Below, piece after piece: positions 54,686-62,944 of a stretch of 64,000 nucleotides of DNA. How positions within the stretch are numbered: position 1 is the stretch's first letter; each line of letters opens with the position of its first letter. The notes below the pieces were generated by a model. That model was given only the letters and a program-made list of their open reading frames with translations. It did no database searches and was not told the DNA's origin. Source of the DNA: Cytobacillus oceanisediminis (lineage in GTDB: Bacteria > Bacillota > Bacilli > Bacillales > Cytobacillaceae); contig NZ_VLKI01000002.1 in NCBI RefSeq assembly GCF_007830235.1, positions 215,962-279,961 of the forward strand, written 5' to 3'. The position numbers were made by a program, and so were the translations under genes.

Positions 54686-55549
54686 ATGAAAATAGCTGCT
54701 TTTTCCGTCCATTCACAGCCGCATATTGGCGTTGTGCAGGAAGAGAGCGCCATCAGTTTAACCTTACTGGGCGGAAATCGATTTCCGCTGTGTGTGAAAA
54801 CCTTTATAGAAAAAAGCGAAGAGCTGCTGCCGCTTGCTGAAAGTTTAATTGAGCAGCGTGACAATGATGATGCCGTTTTTCCAATCTCTGATGTGAAGAT
54901 TCTTCCGCCGATTCCATCACCGGAAAAAATCATTTGTGTCGGCTTGAATTATATTGACCATTGCAGGGAAACCGGAATGGAGCCGCCTGCTTCACCGGTG
55001 ATCTTTTCAAAATATGCAAATGCCATTGTCGGCCATCATGACGCTGTGGAAATTCCCATCAATTCCAATGAGGTCGACTTTGAAGCGGAGCTTGCTATTG
55101 TAATAGGCAAAGAAGCAAAGCATGTATCTGAAGAAGATGCAAACGATTATGTTTTTGGCTATACGATTATGAATGACATTAGCGCCCGTGATTTGCAATT
55201 TAAAGATGGACAGTGGTCCCGCGGCAAGACAGCAGACACATTTGCCCCGACCGGGCCGGTGATCGTGACAAAGGACGAAGCAGGGGATCCTCACAACCTC
55301 TCAATCTCGCTTGAACTCAATGGGGAGATTATGCAGGATTCGAATACAAATAACTTAATATTTACCATTCCGCAAATCATTTCATTCTTATCACAGTCAA
55401 TGACGCTTAGACCTGGCGATTTAATTGCAACTGGCACTCCTCCAGGAGTCGGAATGGGCAGAAGCCCGAAGTTGTGGCTGAAGGATGGGGACAGAATGAG
55501 TATTACCATTGAGAAAATCGGAACGCTTTCCAATTACGTGAAAGGCTGA
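54686..55549 (+). CDS. Fumarylacetoacetate hydrolase family protein
   Basis: 287 aa, second FAH-fold enzyme of the cluster, of the common 2-hydroxyhepta-diene-dioate isomerase/acylpyruvase type. EKIICVGLNYIDHCRETGME, DFEAELAIVIGKEAK, NDISARDLQFKDGQWSRGK and ATGTPPGVGMG are conserved, with Glu/Glu/Asp metal ligands. Different from the pentonate-dehydratase-like FAH protein at 45887. The ligand is unknown. Confidence 0.87.
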   Translation: MKIAAFSVHSQPHIGVVQEESAISLTLLGGNRFPLCVKTFIEKSEELLPLAESLIEQRDNDDAVFPISDVKILPPIPSPEKIICVGLNYIDHCRETGMEPPASPVIFSKYANAIVGHHDAVEIPINSNEVDFEAELAIVIGKEAKHVSEEDANDYVFGYTIMNDISARDLQFKDGQWSRGKTADTFAPTGPVIVTKDEAGDPHNLSISLELNGEIMQDSNTNNLIFTIPQIISFLSQSMTLRPGDLIATGTPPGVGMGRSPKLWLKDGDRMSITIEKIGTLSNYVKG

Positions 55550-55575
55550 CTACCAGAAGAAAGAGGCTGATAGGC

Positions 55576-56532
55576 ATGGATGTTGTAACAATCGGAGAAA
55601 CGATGGCTCTATTTACGCCGAATGAAGAGGGCATGCTCCGTCATGCCCATTCCTTTTCGATGAAGTTTGGCGGAGCAGAATCCAATGTAGCAATTGGATT
55701 AAGCCGCCTCGGCCACCGCTCAAGATGGATCAGCCGTCTTGGGGAGGATGAGTTCGGCGATGCGATGCAATCATTTATCCGCGGTGAAGGAGTGGATGTT
55801 TCCTATGTAACACGCGATCAAACGGCACCGACCGGCGTGTTTTTTAAAGAGTTCAGGCGCTTGAATGATACGCGTGTCTATTACTATAGAAAAGACTCTG
55901 CTGCCAGCAAAATGAGTGCTGAATGGCTGCAGGATGACTCCGTTTCAGATGCTGAATATCTTCATATTACAGGGATAACGCCAGGACTTAGTGTAAGCTG
56001 CCGGGAAATGCTTGAAAAAGCAATCAGCATTGCCAAAGGAAATGGAACGAAAATTGTTTTTGATCCAAATCTCCGCTTGAAAATTTGGAAGGATGAAGAA
56101 GAGGCGCGCTATTTTTTAAAAAAATATGCCTCGGAAAGCGATATTGTCCTTCCTGGCATTTCCGAAGCGGAATTTTTATTTGGCGCTTGTTCACCGGAGG
56201 AATATGTTGAAAAATTTCATGCTCTCGGAATTGAAACAGTCATTATGAAACTGGGTAAAGAAGGAGCACTGGTTTCTTCCCAGTCCGTCCCATTGACGAA
56301 AATTCCGGGCTTTCCTGTTGAGCGGGTAGTCGATCCAGTCGGGGCTGGCGATGCATTTGCGGCTGGCGTACTTTCAGGGCTGCTGGACGGATTGCCGCTG
56401 GATGAAGCGGTACTAAGGGGTAATGCGATGGGTGCAATGGTAACCATGGTGAATGGCGATGCAGAAGGTTTGCCGAATCGATCTGATCTTGCATCCTTTA
56501 TTAACGGCGGCTTGGACGATGTGACGAGATAA
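55576..56532 (+). CDS. kdgK: 2-keto-3-deoxygluconate kinase
   Basis: PfkB-family kinase, 318 aa. GGAESNVAIGLSRLGHRSRW (substrate region), KIVFDPNLRLKIW and the catalytic/anion-hole DPVGAGDAFAAGVL are typical of KdgK, which phosphorylates 2-keto-3-deoxygluconate (and galactonate epimer) to KDPG. The KDPG aldolase gene follows 15 nt downstream. Confidence 0.9.
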   Translation: MDVVTIGETMALFTPNEEGMLRHAHSFSMKFGGAESNVAIGLSRLGHRSRWISRLGEDEFGDAMQSFIRGEGVDVSYVTRDQTAPTGVFFKEFRRLNDTRVYYYRKDSAASKMSAEWLQDDSVSDAEYLHITGITPGLSVSCREMLEKAISIAKGNGTKIVFDPNLRLKIWKDEEEARYFLKKYASESDIVLPGISEAEFLFGACSPEEYVEKFHALGIETVIMKLGKEGALVSSQSVPLTKIPGFPVERVVDPVGAGDAFAAGVLSGLLDGLPLDEAVLRGNAMGAMVTMVNGDAEGLPNRSDLASFINGGLDDVTR

Positions 56533-56547
56533 AAAGGAGGAGAATCA

Positions 56548-57177
56548 GTGAACAGGTTAGAAGAATTAAAGAAGCGCAAAATTGTTGCAGTTATTCGCGG
56601 TGCGCAGCCCGATCAAATTTTGCCCATTGCACACGCGCTGCAGGCAGGAGGTGTTAGCACATTTGAAATTACGGTTGAAACGCCAAAGGTGTGCACGCTA
56701 ATCGAAAAAGTGAAAGAAGAGTTTGGAAATGAGGTCATTGTTGGGGCAGGTACGGTTCTGGACCCTGAAACAGCACGCGCAGTGATTATGTCCGGAGCAG
56801 AGTTTATTTTTTCGCCAACCGTTAATGCCGAGACGATTAAAATGGCAAAACGCTACGGTGTCCTCAGCATTCCTGGCGCCCTCACACCGACAGAAATTCT
56901 GACTGCATATGAACATGGCGGGGATATTATCAAAGTGTTTCCAGCCAATGTAATGGGCGTTCCTTACTTTAAAAATCTGCAAGGACCACTTCCCCATATC
57001 CCATTAATGCCTACAGGCGGCATAAGCGCAGAAAATATCCAGGACTATTTGAAAGCAGGGGCTATTGCTGCCGGTGTGGGCGGTTCACTGGTAAATGCGA
57101 AGAATCTTAATTCTAATGAAGATTATTTGAACCTGACTGAAAAGGCAAAGCAATTTTCTGCTTTGGCGGGACATTGA
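56548..57177 (+). CDS. kdgA: KDPG/KDPGal aldolase
   Basis: Class I aldolase of 209 aa splitting 2-keto-3-deoxy-6-phosphogluconate to pyruvate and glyceraldehyde 3-phosphate. VIRGAQPDQILPIAHALQAG, TFEITVETPK, VGAGTVLDPETA and the Schiff-base Lys in IIKVFPANVMG are diagnostic. GTG 56548 follows AAAGGAGGAG. It completes the phosphorylated branch of the pathway. Confidence 0.92.
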   Translation: MNRLEELKKRKIVAVIRGAQPDQILPIAHALQAGGVSTFEITVETPKVCTLIEKVKEEFGNEVIVGAGTVLDPETARAVIMSGAEFIFSPTVNAETIKMAKRYGVLSIPGALTPTEILTAYEHGGDIIKVFPANVMGVPYFKNLQGPLPHIPLMPTGGISAENIQDYLKAGAIAAGVGGSLVNAKNLNSNEDYLNLTEKAKQFSALAGH

Positions 57178-57224
57178 GCCTGGGAAAATGGCTCATGGCC
57201 TTATTATAAAGGAGGATACGATCT

Positions 57225-58052
57225 GTGGACATACACCTCAGTTTAGAAAAAGAGCAGCAGCTGAAAAAGATTTTATCAGATATGGAAAGCGTCATCATTG
57301 CCTTTTCCGGAGGTGTGGACAGTACCTATTTATTAAAGGTGGCATTGGATACATTAGGAGAAGAGAATGTTTTGGCTATTACTGCCGATTCCGAGTCTTT
57401 CCCTCGCTCTGAACTGGAGGAAACGATTCGAATTGCCAAGGCATTAAATGCACCGCACCAAGTTATAAAAATGTCGGAGCTTTCCATCCCCGGCTATGCC
57501 GTAAATGATTCGAACAGATGCTACTACTGTAAAAAAGGGCTGTTTGATGAGCTTTATCCTATTATGATCGAGCAAGGCTACAAGAATTTGACATTTGGCC
57601 TTATTAAAGATGATTTAGGTGAACATCGGCCAGGTGTGAAAGCTGCTATGGAAAAAAACGTAAGGGGACCGCTTGCGGAAGCGGATTTAACAAAGGAAGA
57701 TATTCGTATCCGGTCCAAGGAGCTTGGGCTTGATACTTGGGATAAACCTTCGCTAGCCTGCCTATCCTCCAGAATTGCCTATGGTGAAAAAATCACCATT
57801 GAAAAATTAAAGAAAGTGGACCAGGCTGAGCAATTTATAAAAAGCTTTGGCATTAAGCAGGTAAGAGTACGGGTTCACAATGAAATTGCCAGAATAGAAG
57901 TAGATCCACAGGATATGGCAAATCTCCTTAACTATCATGAACAAGTTTCTGAAGAGCTGAAACAGCTTGGCTTTAAATATGTGGCTTTGGACTTAACGGG
58001 GTATAAGAGCGGCAGCATGAATCAAATGCTGCAATCATCGGCGGCGAAGTAA
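57225..58052 (+). CDS. larE: LarE, ATP-dependent sacrificial sulfur transferase
   Basis: 275-aa PP-loop enzyme of nickel-pincer nucleotide biosynthesis. The PP-loop is AFSGGVDSTYLLK; CYYCKKGLFDEL and DKPSLACLSSRIAYG are LarE motifs, and Cys179 in the latter corresponds to the sulfur-donating cysteine of lactobacillar LarE. It supplies sulfur to the cofactor of LarA-type enzymes, so it functionally connects to the LarA-like gene at 41507. larB and larC are not in this window. GTG 57225 follows AAAGGAGG. Confidence 0.93.
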   Translation: MDIHLSLEKEQQLKKILSDMESVIIAFSGGVDSTYLLKVALDTLGEENVLAITADSESFPRSELEETIRIAKALNAPHQVIKMSELSIPGYAVNDSNRCYYCKKGLFDELYPIMIEQGYKNLTFGLIKDDLGEHRPGVKAAMEKNVRGPLAEADLTKEDIRIRSKELGLDTWDKPSLACLSSRIAYGEKITIEKLKKVDQAEQFIKSFGIKQVRVRVHNEIARIEVDPQDMANLLNYHEQVSEELKQLGFKYVALDLTGYKSGSMNQMLQSSAAK

Positions 58053-58088
58053 AGGTTCTTTCTTCTATATATCTCTCGTATGAACCTA

Positions 58089-58200
58089 GTTGACGATATA
58101 ATCGAAAAGTTGACGATAAAACGGGCGAGTTATCGATATATCAGGGAAGTTGATGATAAAATGATCAAAGTTGATGATAAAATGATCAAAGTTGATGATA
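58089..58200. repeat. Tandem array: six GTTGACGATAA-type cores every 20-21 nt
   Basis: Cores (GTTGACGATA, GTTATCGATA, GTTGATGATA) start at 58089, 58109, 58129, 58149, 58170 and 58191. The last two units are identical 21-mers, suggesting recent duplication. It immediately follows larE. Confidence 0.9.
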
Positions 58201-58319
58201 ATTAAGAAATAAGATATGAAAATCAAGGCAGAGGGCACATGCTAGCCTGTTAAAATGATCCGGCAGATATATTATTGAAGAAAATGGAGTTTTTTAATAA
58301 GAATGCTCTGTTAAATTTG

Positions 58320-58510
58320 CCTGTTGATTTCAGCACGAGGCACTCCCTTTCCGCGGGCGGTCCGACGCTCCTCGTCGCTTTGCTCCTGCGAGGTCTCCCT
58401 TTGATCCGCACTCCCGCAGGACGTTGAATAAGCATCCTCGAATAAACACCGCACGAAGAAAATGCGAATGCATTTTCGAGGAGTTCGTGCCTTCCGCTCC
58501 AATCAACAGG
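58320..58510 (-). repeat. MITE-like element, long form, inverted
   Basis: 191 bp with ends CCTGTTGATT and AATCAACAGG, in opposite orientation to 50295-50490 and containing the same GAAAATGCATTCGCATTTTC hairpin. The flanks TTAAC/GTTAA with AGAG are shared with that copy, so the conserved element may extend a few bases outward. Confidence 0.85.
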
Positions 58511-58588
58511 GTGCTAAAAACAACAATAAGCTTTAACAGAGCCAATAAGAAAAATGAAATTTTCAAAGAAATACTGTCTTTTTTCGTT

Positions 58589-58632
58589 AAAAAAAGCATT
58601 TCTGACGCTAGAGTCGGCAAATGCTTTTTTAT
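58589..58632. terminator. Bidirectional terminator
   Basis: AAAAAAGCATTT / AAATGCTTTTTT, with an inner GAC/GTC pairing, A run on the left and T run on the right. It serves the leftward coiled-coil gene and can stop transcription from the left. Confidence 0.75.
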
Positions 58633-58670
58633 TTTTATGGAATTAAGCTATTTGCTTGAGTGGAATGTTG

Positions 58671-59168
58671 CTAGGAGTGGATTCGCTTCTTGAGCTGATT
58701 AATTTCTGTATCATGCAATCCGCTCTTTTTGCTGAGGTGGTCAATATCAATTTTCGTACCTATTAAAGTATCAGAAATAAAATGAAAGGTTTCTTCATGC
58801 TGTTCTAACTTTGTTTCGATGTGCTTAAAATGGCTTCTAAATTCGGCTGCATTGTTGTCGATTTGTTCAGAAAGCGCCCTTACTCTGTCATCAACACTGC
58901 CTAATCTGTCCTCAACACTGACTAATTTGCCATCAACAGTGCCTAATCTGTCATCAACAGTGCCTAATCTGTCCTCAACACTGACTAATTTGTCATCAAA
59001 ACTAACTAATTTGTCCTCAACATTACCAAGCCTTATTTTTACATCAGATAGATCTCCGCCAATAGAATTAAACCCTTCGTCAATTGAAACGAATCTTTCA
59101 TCAATTGAATCAAATCTTTTTGAATGTTCTTTTAAGGTACTTAAAATTTCATTAAGAATTTTCTCCAT
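58671..59168 (-). CDS. Heptad-repeat coiled-coil protein
   Basis: 165 aa, no known enzymatic domain. The centre (about residues 20-100) is a run of seven-residue repeats of the type LVSVEDRLGTVDDRLG, ideal for a coiled coil, encoded by nearly identical 21-nt DNA repeats (CTAATCTGTCATCAACAGTGC on the plus strand). The C-terminal part (IETKLEQHEETFHFISDTLI) is less regular. ATG 59168 is 6 nt after AAGGAGGTG; an upstream ATG at 59192 would place that ribosome site inside the gene. Function is unknown. Confidence 0.8.
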   Translation of the reverse strand: MEKILNEILSTLKEHSKRFDSIDERFVSIDEGFNSIGGDLSDVKIRLGNVEDKLVSFDDKLVSVEDRLGTVDDRLGTVDGKLVSVEDRLGSVDDRVRALSEQIDNNAAEFRSHFKHIETKLEQHEETFHFISDTLIGTKIDIDHLSKKSGLHDTEINQLKKRIHS

Positions 59169-59348
59169 TTTTTTCACCTCCTTTTTCGACATTATATCAC
59201 ACGTTATGGGAAATCATGCTGTTTTCCATAGCCGAAAAAACATACTCCGAAAGGACTAATATTGATAAAAAGAGAAATCCTTTCACATCCTAAAAATAAT
59301 TATGAGAAACAGCTTGCATTAGTCCTTTAATACGGCAGTTCATTGGCA

Positions 59349-59377
59349 TTTACACAGTAAAAACTCCGTGCTATACT
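59349..59377 (+). promoter_or_regulatory. Sigma-A promoter for YitT-family gene
   Basis: TTTACA (59349-59354), a 17-nt spacer and TATACT (59372-59377), giving a leader of about 130 nt. The sequence 59193-59340 shows no other feature. Confidence 0.6.
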
Positions 59378-59512
59378 CACTGACAGTAAAAATGGAAGAT
59401 GTACCAGTAAACGGTATCGCATGAAACGTAAATATGGGACGAGCGATCATATGGATTCCGCTTGCCCCTTCAAAATTACCCGCAAAGATTAAGTCACCGG
59501 AGGGAGAAGAGG

Positions 59513-60379
59513 ATGGGAAAGAAAAAAAGAGCTTATACATATAGTACAAAGGCGGAAAGGGCGCTGGAGTATTTATTCGTTTTAATAGGATCAGGAGCTG
59601 TGGCGATAGCTTTCAATGTATTCTTGCTGCCAAACCGGATTGCGTCAGGGGGAGTAAGCGGGATCAGTACAATTCTTGATGCGGTTGCTGGCTGGGAGCC
59701 AGCATATGTGCAGTGGGCGTTTAATATACCGCTCTTTATAGCGGGAGTCCTATTACTCGGAAAGCAATTTGGGGCCAAAACGCTTGCCGGAACCATTTTT
59801 CTGCCGTTTGTCGTCTTTTTAACAAAGGACTTTGAAGCCTGGACGCGTGATCCTTTATTGGCTTCCCTTTTCGGCGGAATCGGTGTGGGCCTTGGTTTAG
59901 GAATCGTTTTCAGGGGTAAAGCATCAACAGGCGGGACAGACCTTGCCGCACAGATTATAAATAAATATACTGGCTTATCGCTCGGTACCTGTGTAGCGCT
60001 TATCGATGGACTGATTGTTCTGTCGGCAGCGATTATTTTTGACATTGAACAAGGATTGTATGCATTGATTGCCTTGTATGTCACCAGCAAAACCATTGAT
60101 TTAGTGCAGCTTGGATTCAGCCGGACGAAGATGGCATTGATCATTACGGAAAAACAAACAGAAGTTCGCGAAGGGATTTTGAATAAAATTGACCGAGGTG
60201 TGACAAAACTATCAGCATACGGCGGATATACCGACCATGAACGTCCTGTCCTTATGTGTGTTGTGGATCAGACAGAGTTCACAAAATTGAAACAACTGGT
60301 TCAAACCATTGATCCTACAGCATTTATCATTGTTGCGGATGCTTCCGAGGTATTGGGCGAGGGTTTCAAAAGGGAATAG
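59513..60379 (+). CDS. YitT family membrane protein (YvjA-like)
   Basis: 288 aa: a membrane domain with about five or six segments (FNVFLLPNRIASGGVSGIST, GKASTGGTDLAAQIINKYTG) followed by a cytosolic DUF2179 domain (about residues 210-288, IDRGVTKLSAYGGYTDHERP). Position before cccB and ftsEX equals B. subtilis yvjA. The transport role of the family is unproven. ATG 59513 follows GGAGGGAGAAGAGG. Confidence 0.88.
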   Translation: MGKKKRAYTYSTKAERALEYLFVLIGSGAVAIAFNVFLLPNRIASGGVSGISTILDAVAGWEPAYVQWAFNIPLFIAGVLLLGKQFGAKTLAGTIFLPFVVFLTKDFEAWTRDPLLASLFGGIGVGLGLGIVFRGKASTGGTDLAAQIINKYTGLSLGTCVALIDGLIVLSAAIIFDIEQGLYALIALYVTSKTIDLVQLGFSRTKMALIITEKQTEVREGILNKIDRGVTKLSAYGGYTDHERPVLMCVVDQTEFTKLKQLVQTIDPTAFIIVADASEVLGEGFKRE

Positions 60380-60431
60380 GCTTGGTATAATATAGCTGTA
60401 CTTAGTATTTTTTCCTGAGGGGGAATTATTG

Positions 60432-60782
60432 GTGAAAAAGAAGCTACTAGCATTACTAATGGGTACTTCACTTGTTTTGGCTGCTTGCGGCGGCGGTGGA
60501 GACGAAGCAGGTGAAGAACAGGACACTGCAACAAATGGCGGCGGTGAAACAACAACAGCTGACGCCGGAGATGCTCAAAAGCTTTATGAACAGAAGTGTT
60601 CAAGCTGCCACGGTGCAAATCTTGAAGGCGGTGTAGGCCCTGCCCTTGATAAAATCGGTGCAAACCTTTCCCAAGAGGACATTGAAAACACAATCGCCAA
60701 CGGTAAAGGTGCTATGCCTGCAGGCTTACTTCAAGGTGAAGAAGCTTCCCAGGTAGCTGCTTGGCTGGCAGGCAAGAAATAA
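60432..60782 (+). CDS. cccB: Cytochrome c-551, lipoprotein
   Basis: Small membrane-anchored c-type cytochrome, 116 aa, electron carrier to terminal oxidases. A lipoprotein signal ends at LAAC, then comes a Gly/Glu-rich linker, the haem-binding CSSCH and the Met ligand in GKGAMPAGLL. GTG 60432 follows AGGGGG by 8 nt; TTG 60429 is a possible alternative. A terminator follows. Confidence 0.95.
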   Translation: MKKKLLALLMGTSLVLAACGGGGDEAGEEQDTATNGGGETTTADAGDAQKLYEQKCSSCHGANLEGGVGPALDKIGANLSQEDIENTIANGKGAMPAGLLQGEEASQVAAWLAGKK

Positions 60783-60811
60783 TTAGAATATAGGACAACA
60801 AGTCCGGAATG

Positions 60812-60846
60812 AAAACGTTCTGTAACCAGCAGGACGTTTTTTATTT
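60812..60846 (+). terminator. Terminator after cccB
   Basis: AAAACGTTCTG / CAGGACGTTTT with a 7-nt loop and TTATTT. Confidence 0.8.
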
Positions 60847-61067
60847 GCCCTATTTTTACACTTATCTTAAAATTCAAGCAAAAAAAATCTGCAAAATACG
60901 ACGGACAACTCCATAAACCAATTTTATATAAGAAGAAAGAAGGGAAAAATCGTCGAATGGGAGAATAATTGACTAGTATATAAATGAAATACAGGTAAAA
61001 AGTAACAAAAAATACAGGCTTGAAAAGAAACTGTAATAATTTTTTCCGTTATTTTGACAAACTATGA

Positions 61068-61076
61068 TGTTATAAT
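61068..61076 (+). promoter_or_regulatory. Extended -10 promoter for ftsEX
   Basis: TGTTATAAT (61068-61076) is an extended -10 element; the nearby TTGACA at 61054 is too close to serve it as a normal -35. The leader of about 135 nt carries the hairpin at 61131. The stretch 60847-61060 has no gene. Confidence 0.45.
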
Positions 61077-61129
61077 GGGTTGTGTGAGAATTTTAGATGG
61101 CTGAAAAGGGAGTATTTACAAATACTGTG

Positions 61130-61161
61130 TCATCCTCCATGTCGAAAGGATGTCGTTTTTT
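61130..61161 (+). terminator. Possible attenuator in ftsEX leader
   Basis: CATCCT (61131-61136) pairs with AGGATG (61147-61152) and is followed by TCG and six T, inside the leader between the promoter and ftsE. The short stem makes it a moderate terminator. Confidence 0.5.
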
Positions 61162-61217
61162 AGCGAAAAGAGGAATCTCTTTAATTCTTAATACACACTA
61201 GATACTAGGTGATATAT

Positions 61218-61904
61218 ATGATTGAAATGAAAGACGTATATAAGAGGTACCCGAATGGCGTTACCGCTGCAAGCGGCATTGACGTCCATATCAAGCAGGG
61301 GGAGTTTGTGTACGTTGTAGGCCCAAGCGGAGCCGGTAAATCGACTTTTATTAAGATGATGTACCGGGAAGAAAAGCCCTCCAGCGGGACGATAACGATA
61401 GATGGAGTGAACCTTGCTACTTTGAGAAGTACAAAAGTTCCACTTTTACGAAGAAAAATCGGCGTAGTCTTCCAGGACTTTAAACTTTTGCCTACATTAA
61501 CTGTATATGAAAATGTAGCTTTTGCTCTTGAAGTAATAGAAGAACAGCCCAAAACGATAAAAAAGCAAGTTATGGAAACACTGGAGCTTGTAAATTTAAA
61601 GCATAAAGCACGGATGCTTCCGACCGAATTATCAGGCGGTGAGCAGCAGCGTGTATCCATCGCGAGATCAATTGTTAATGCTCCAAAGGTCGTGATAGCG
61701 GACGAGCCTACAGGTAACCTTGACCCGGATACTTCATGGGAAATCATGAACATCTTCGAGGAAATCAACACGAGAGGAACGACTGTGGTCATGGCAACTC
61801 ATAATAAAGAAATTGTTAATACGATTAAAAACCGCGTTATTGCGATTGAAGGCGGCCGGATCGTACGTGACGAGCAAAGAGGTGATTACGGCTATGAAAG
61901 CTAG
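61218..61904 (+). CDS. ftsE: FtsE, cell-division ABC ATPase
   Basis: 228 aa. With FtsX it forms an ABC-type complex that activates a cell-wall hydrolase. Walker A is GPSGAGKSTF, the signature is LSGGEQQRVSIARS, Walker B is VVIADEPTGNLDP. ATG 61218 follows TAGGTGA. The last 11 nt overlap ftsX. Confidence 0.98.
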   Translation: MIEMKDVYKRYPNGVTAASGIDVHIKQGEFVYVVGPSGAGKSTFIKMMYREEKPSSGTITIDGVNLATLRSTKVPLLRRKIGVVFQDFKLLPTLTVYENVAFALEVIEEQPKTIKKQVMETLELVNLKHKARMLPTELSGGEQQRVSIARSIVNAPKVVIADEPTGNLDPDTSWEIMNIFEEINTRGTTVVMATHNKEIVNTIKNRVIAIEGGRIVRDEQRGDYGYES

Positions 61905-62787
61905 AACCTTGCGCCGGCACTTTCGCGAAAGTTTTAAAAGCCTTGGCCGTAATGGATGGATGACATTCGCTTCGGCAAGTGCGGTAACAGTAACCCTTAT
62001 TTTGGTTGGCGTATTTTTCGTCATTATGATGAATCTCAACAAGGTGGCGACGACCATTGAAGAGGACGTGGAAATCCGCGTTCACATCGATGTTGCTGCA
62101 AATGAGCAGGATCAGCAAGTTTTACGGCAAAAAATCGAAGGAATACCCGAGGTCAAAACAGTCGAATACTCAACTAAGGAAAAAGAGCTTGATAATCTGA
62201 TAGACAGCCTTGGTGAAGAAGGGGAAGCCTTCAAACTGTTCGAACAGGATAATCCGTTGAACGATGTATTTATCGTAAAGACGAAAAACCCGACAGACAC
62301 AATGACAGCAGCAAAGCAAATTGAAAAAATGGAGTATACATCAAAAGTGAAATACGGACAGGGACAAGTTGAAAAACTCTTCAACTTTATTAATGCCAGC
62401 CGAAACGTTGGACTGGTGCTGATAGTCGGCCTGCTATTCACAGCGATGTTCCTGATTTCAAACACCATTAAAATTACCATTATGTCGCGAAGAAGAGAAA
62501 TCGAGATTATGAGATTGGTAGGAGCAACCAATGCCTTTATCAGATGGCCATTCTTCCTTGAAGGATTATGGCTTGGGCTGCTTGGATCCATTATTCCAAT
62601 CGGGCTTGTTGCGACAGCCTATTATTATGCATATGACTACTTGGCTCCAAAGCTTGAGGGGCATTTTATCAGACTGCTGGAATTCAACCCGTTTGTTTAC
62701 CAGGTTTCCGGCCTGCTTATCCTAATGGGTGCGCTAATTGGTGTATGGGGAAGCTTAATGTCAGTGCGGAAATTCCTTAAAGTGTAG
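61894..62787 (+). CDS. ftsX: FtsX, cell-division ABC permease
   Basis: 297 aa, four membrane segments: one near residues 20-45, then an extracellular domain (about 50-170), then three C-terminal segments. RRHFRESFKSLGRNGWMTFA and NTIKITIMSRRREIEIMRLV are conserved. ATG 61894 has AAGAGGTGA upstream, inside ftsE. The extracellular loop contacts the hydrolase, probably the product of the next gene. Confidence 0.97.
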   Translation: MKARTLRRHFRESFKSLGRNGWMTFASASAVTVTLILVGVFFVIMMNLNKVATTIEEDVEIRVHIDVAANEQDQQVLRQKIEGIPEVKTVEYSTKEKELDNLIDSLGEEGEAFKLFEQDNPLNDVFIVKTKNPTDTMTAAKQIEKMEYTSKVKYGQGQVEKLFNFINASRNVGLVLIVGLLFTAMFLISNTIKITIMSRRREIEIMRLVGATNAFIRWPFFLEGLWLGLLGSIIPIGLVATAYYYAYDYLAPKLEGHFIRLLEFNPFVYQVSGLLILMGALIGVWGSLMSVRKFLKV

Positions 62788-62944
62788 CCAGCTTTGAAGG
62801 GCCTGCGGGGGGAAACCTTTTCAGGCACCTTCAAGCCTTATAATAATAGACGATTTACTAGAGAGAAATGTTTCATAAATAACGGTGAAAAGTTGAACGA
62901 TTGACCTGTACATATGGTGTTCATTGAAAGGAGAAATCGGAAAA

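Noticed and set aside
58819..59259. Plus-strand ORF rich in LSSTLPNLSST repeats
   Set aside because: Opposite-strand reading of the 21-nt repeats; the minus-strand frame has the ribosome site and coiled-coil pattern.
60810..60824. cre-like ATGAAAACGTTCTGT after cccB
   Set aside because: It is part of the cccB terminator stem and lacks the conserved C near the 3' end of the cre consensus.
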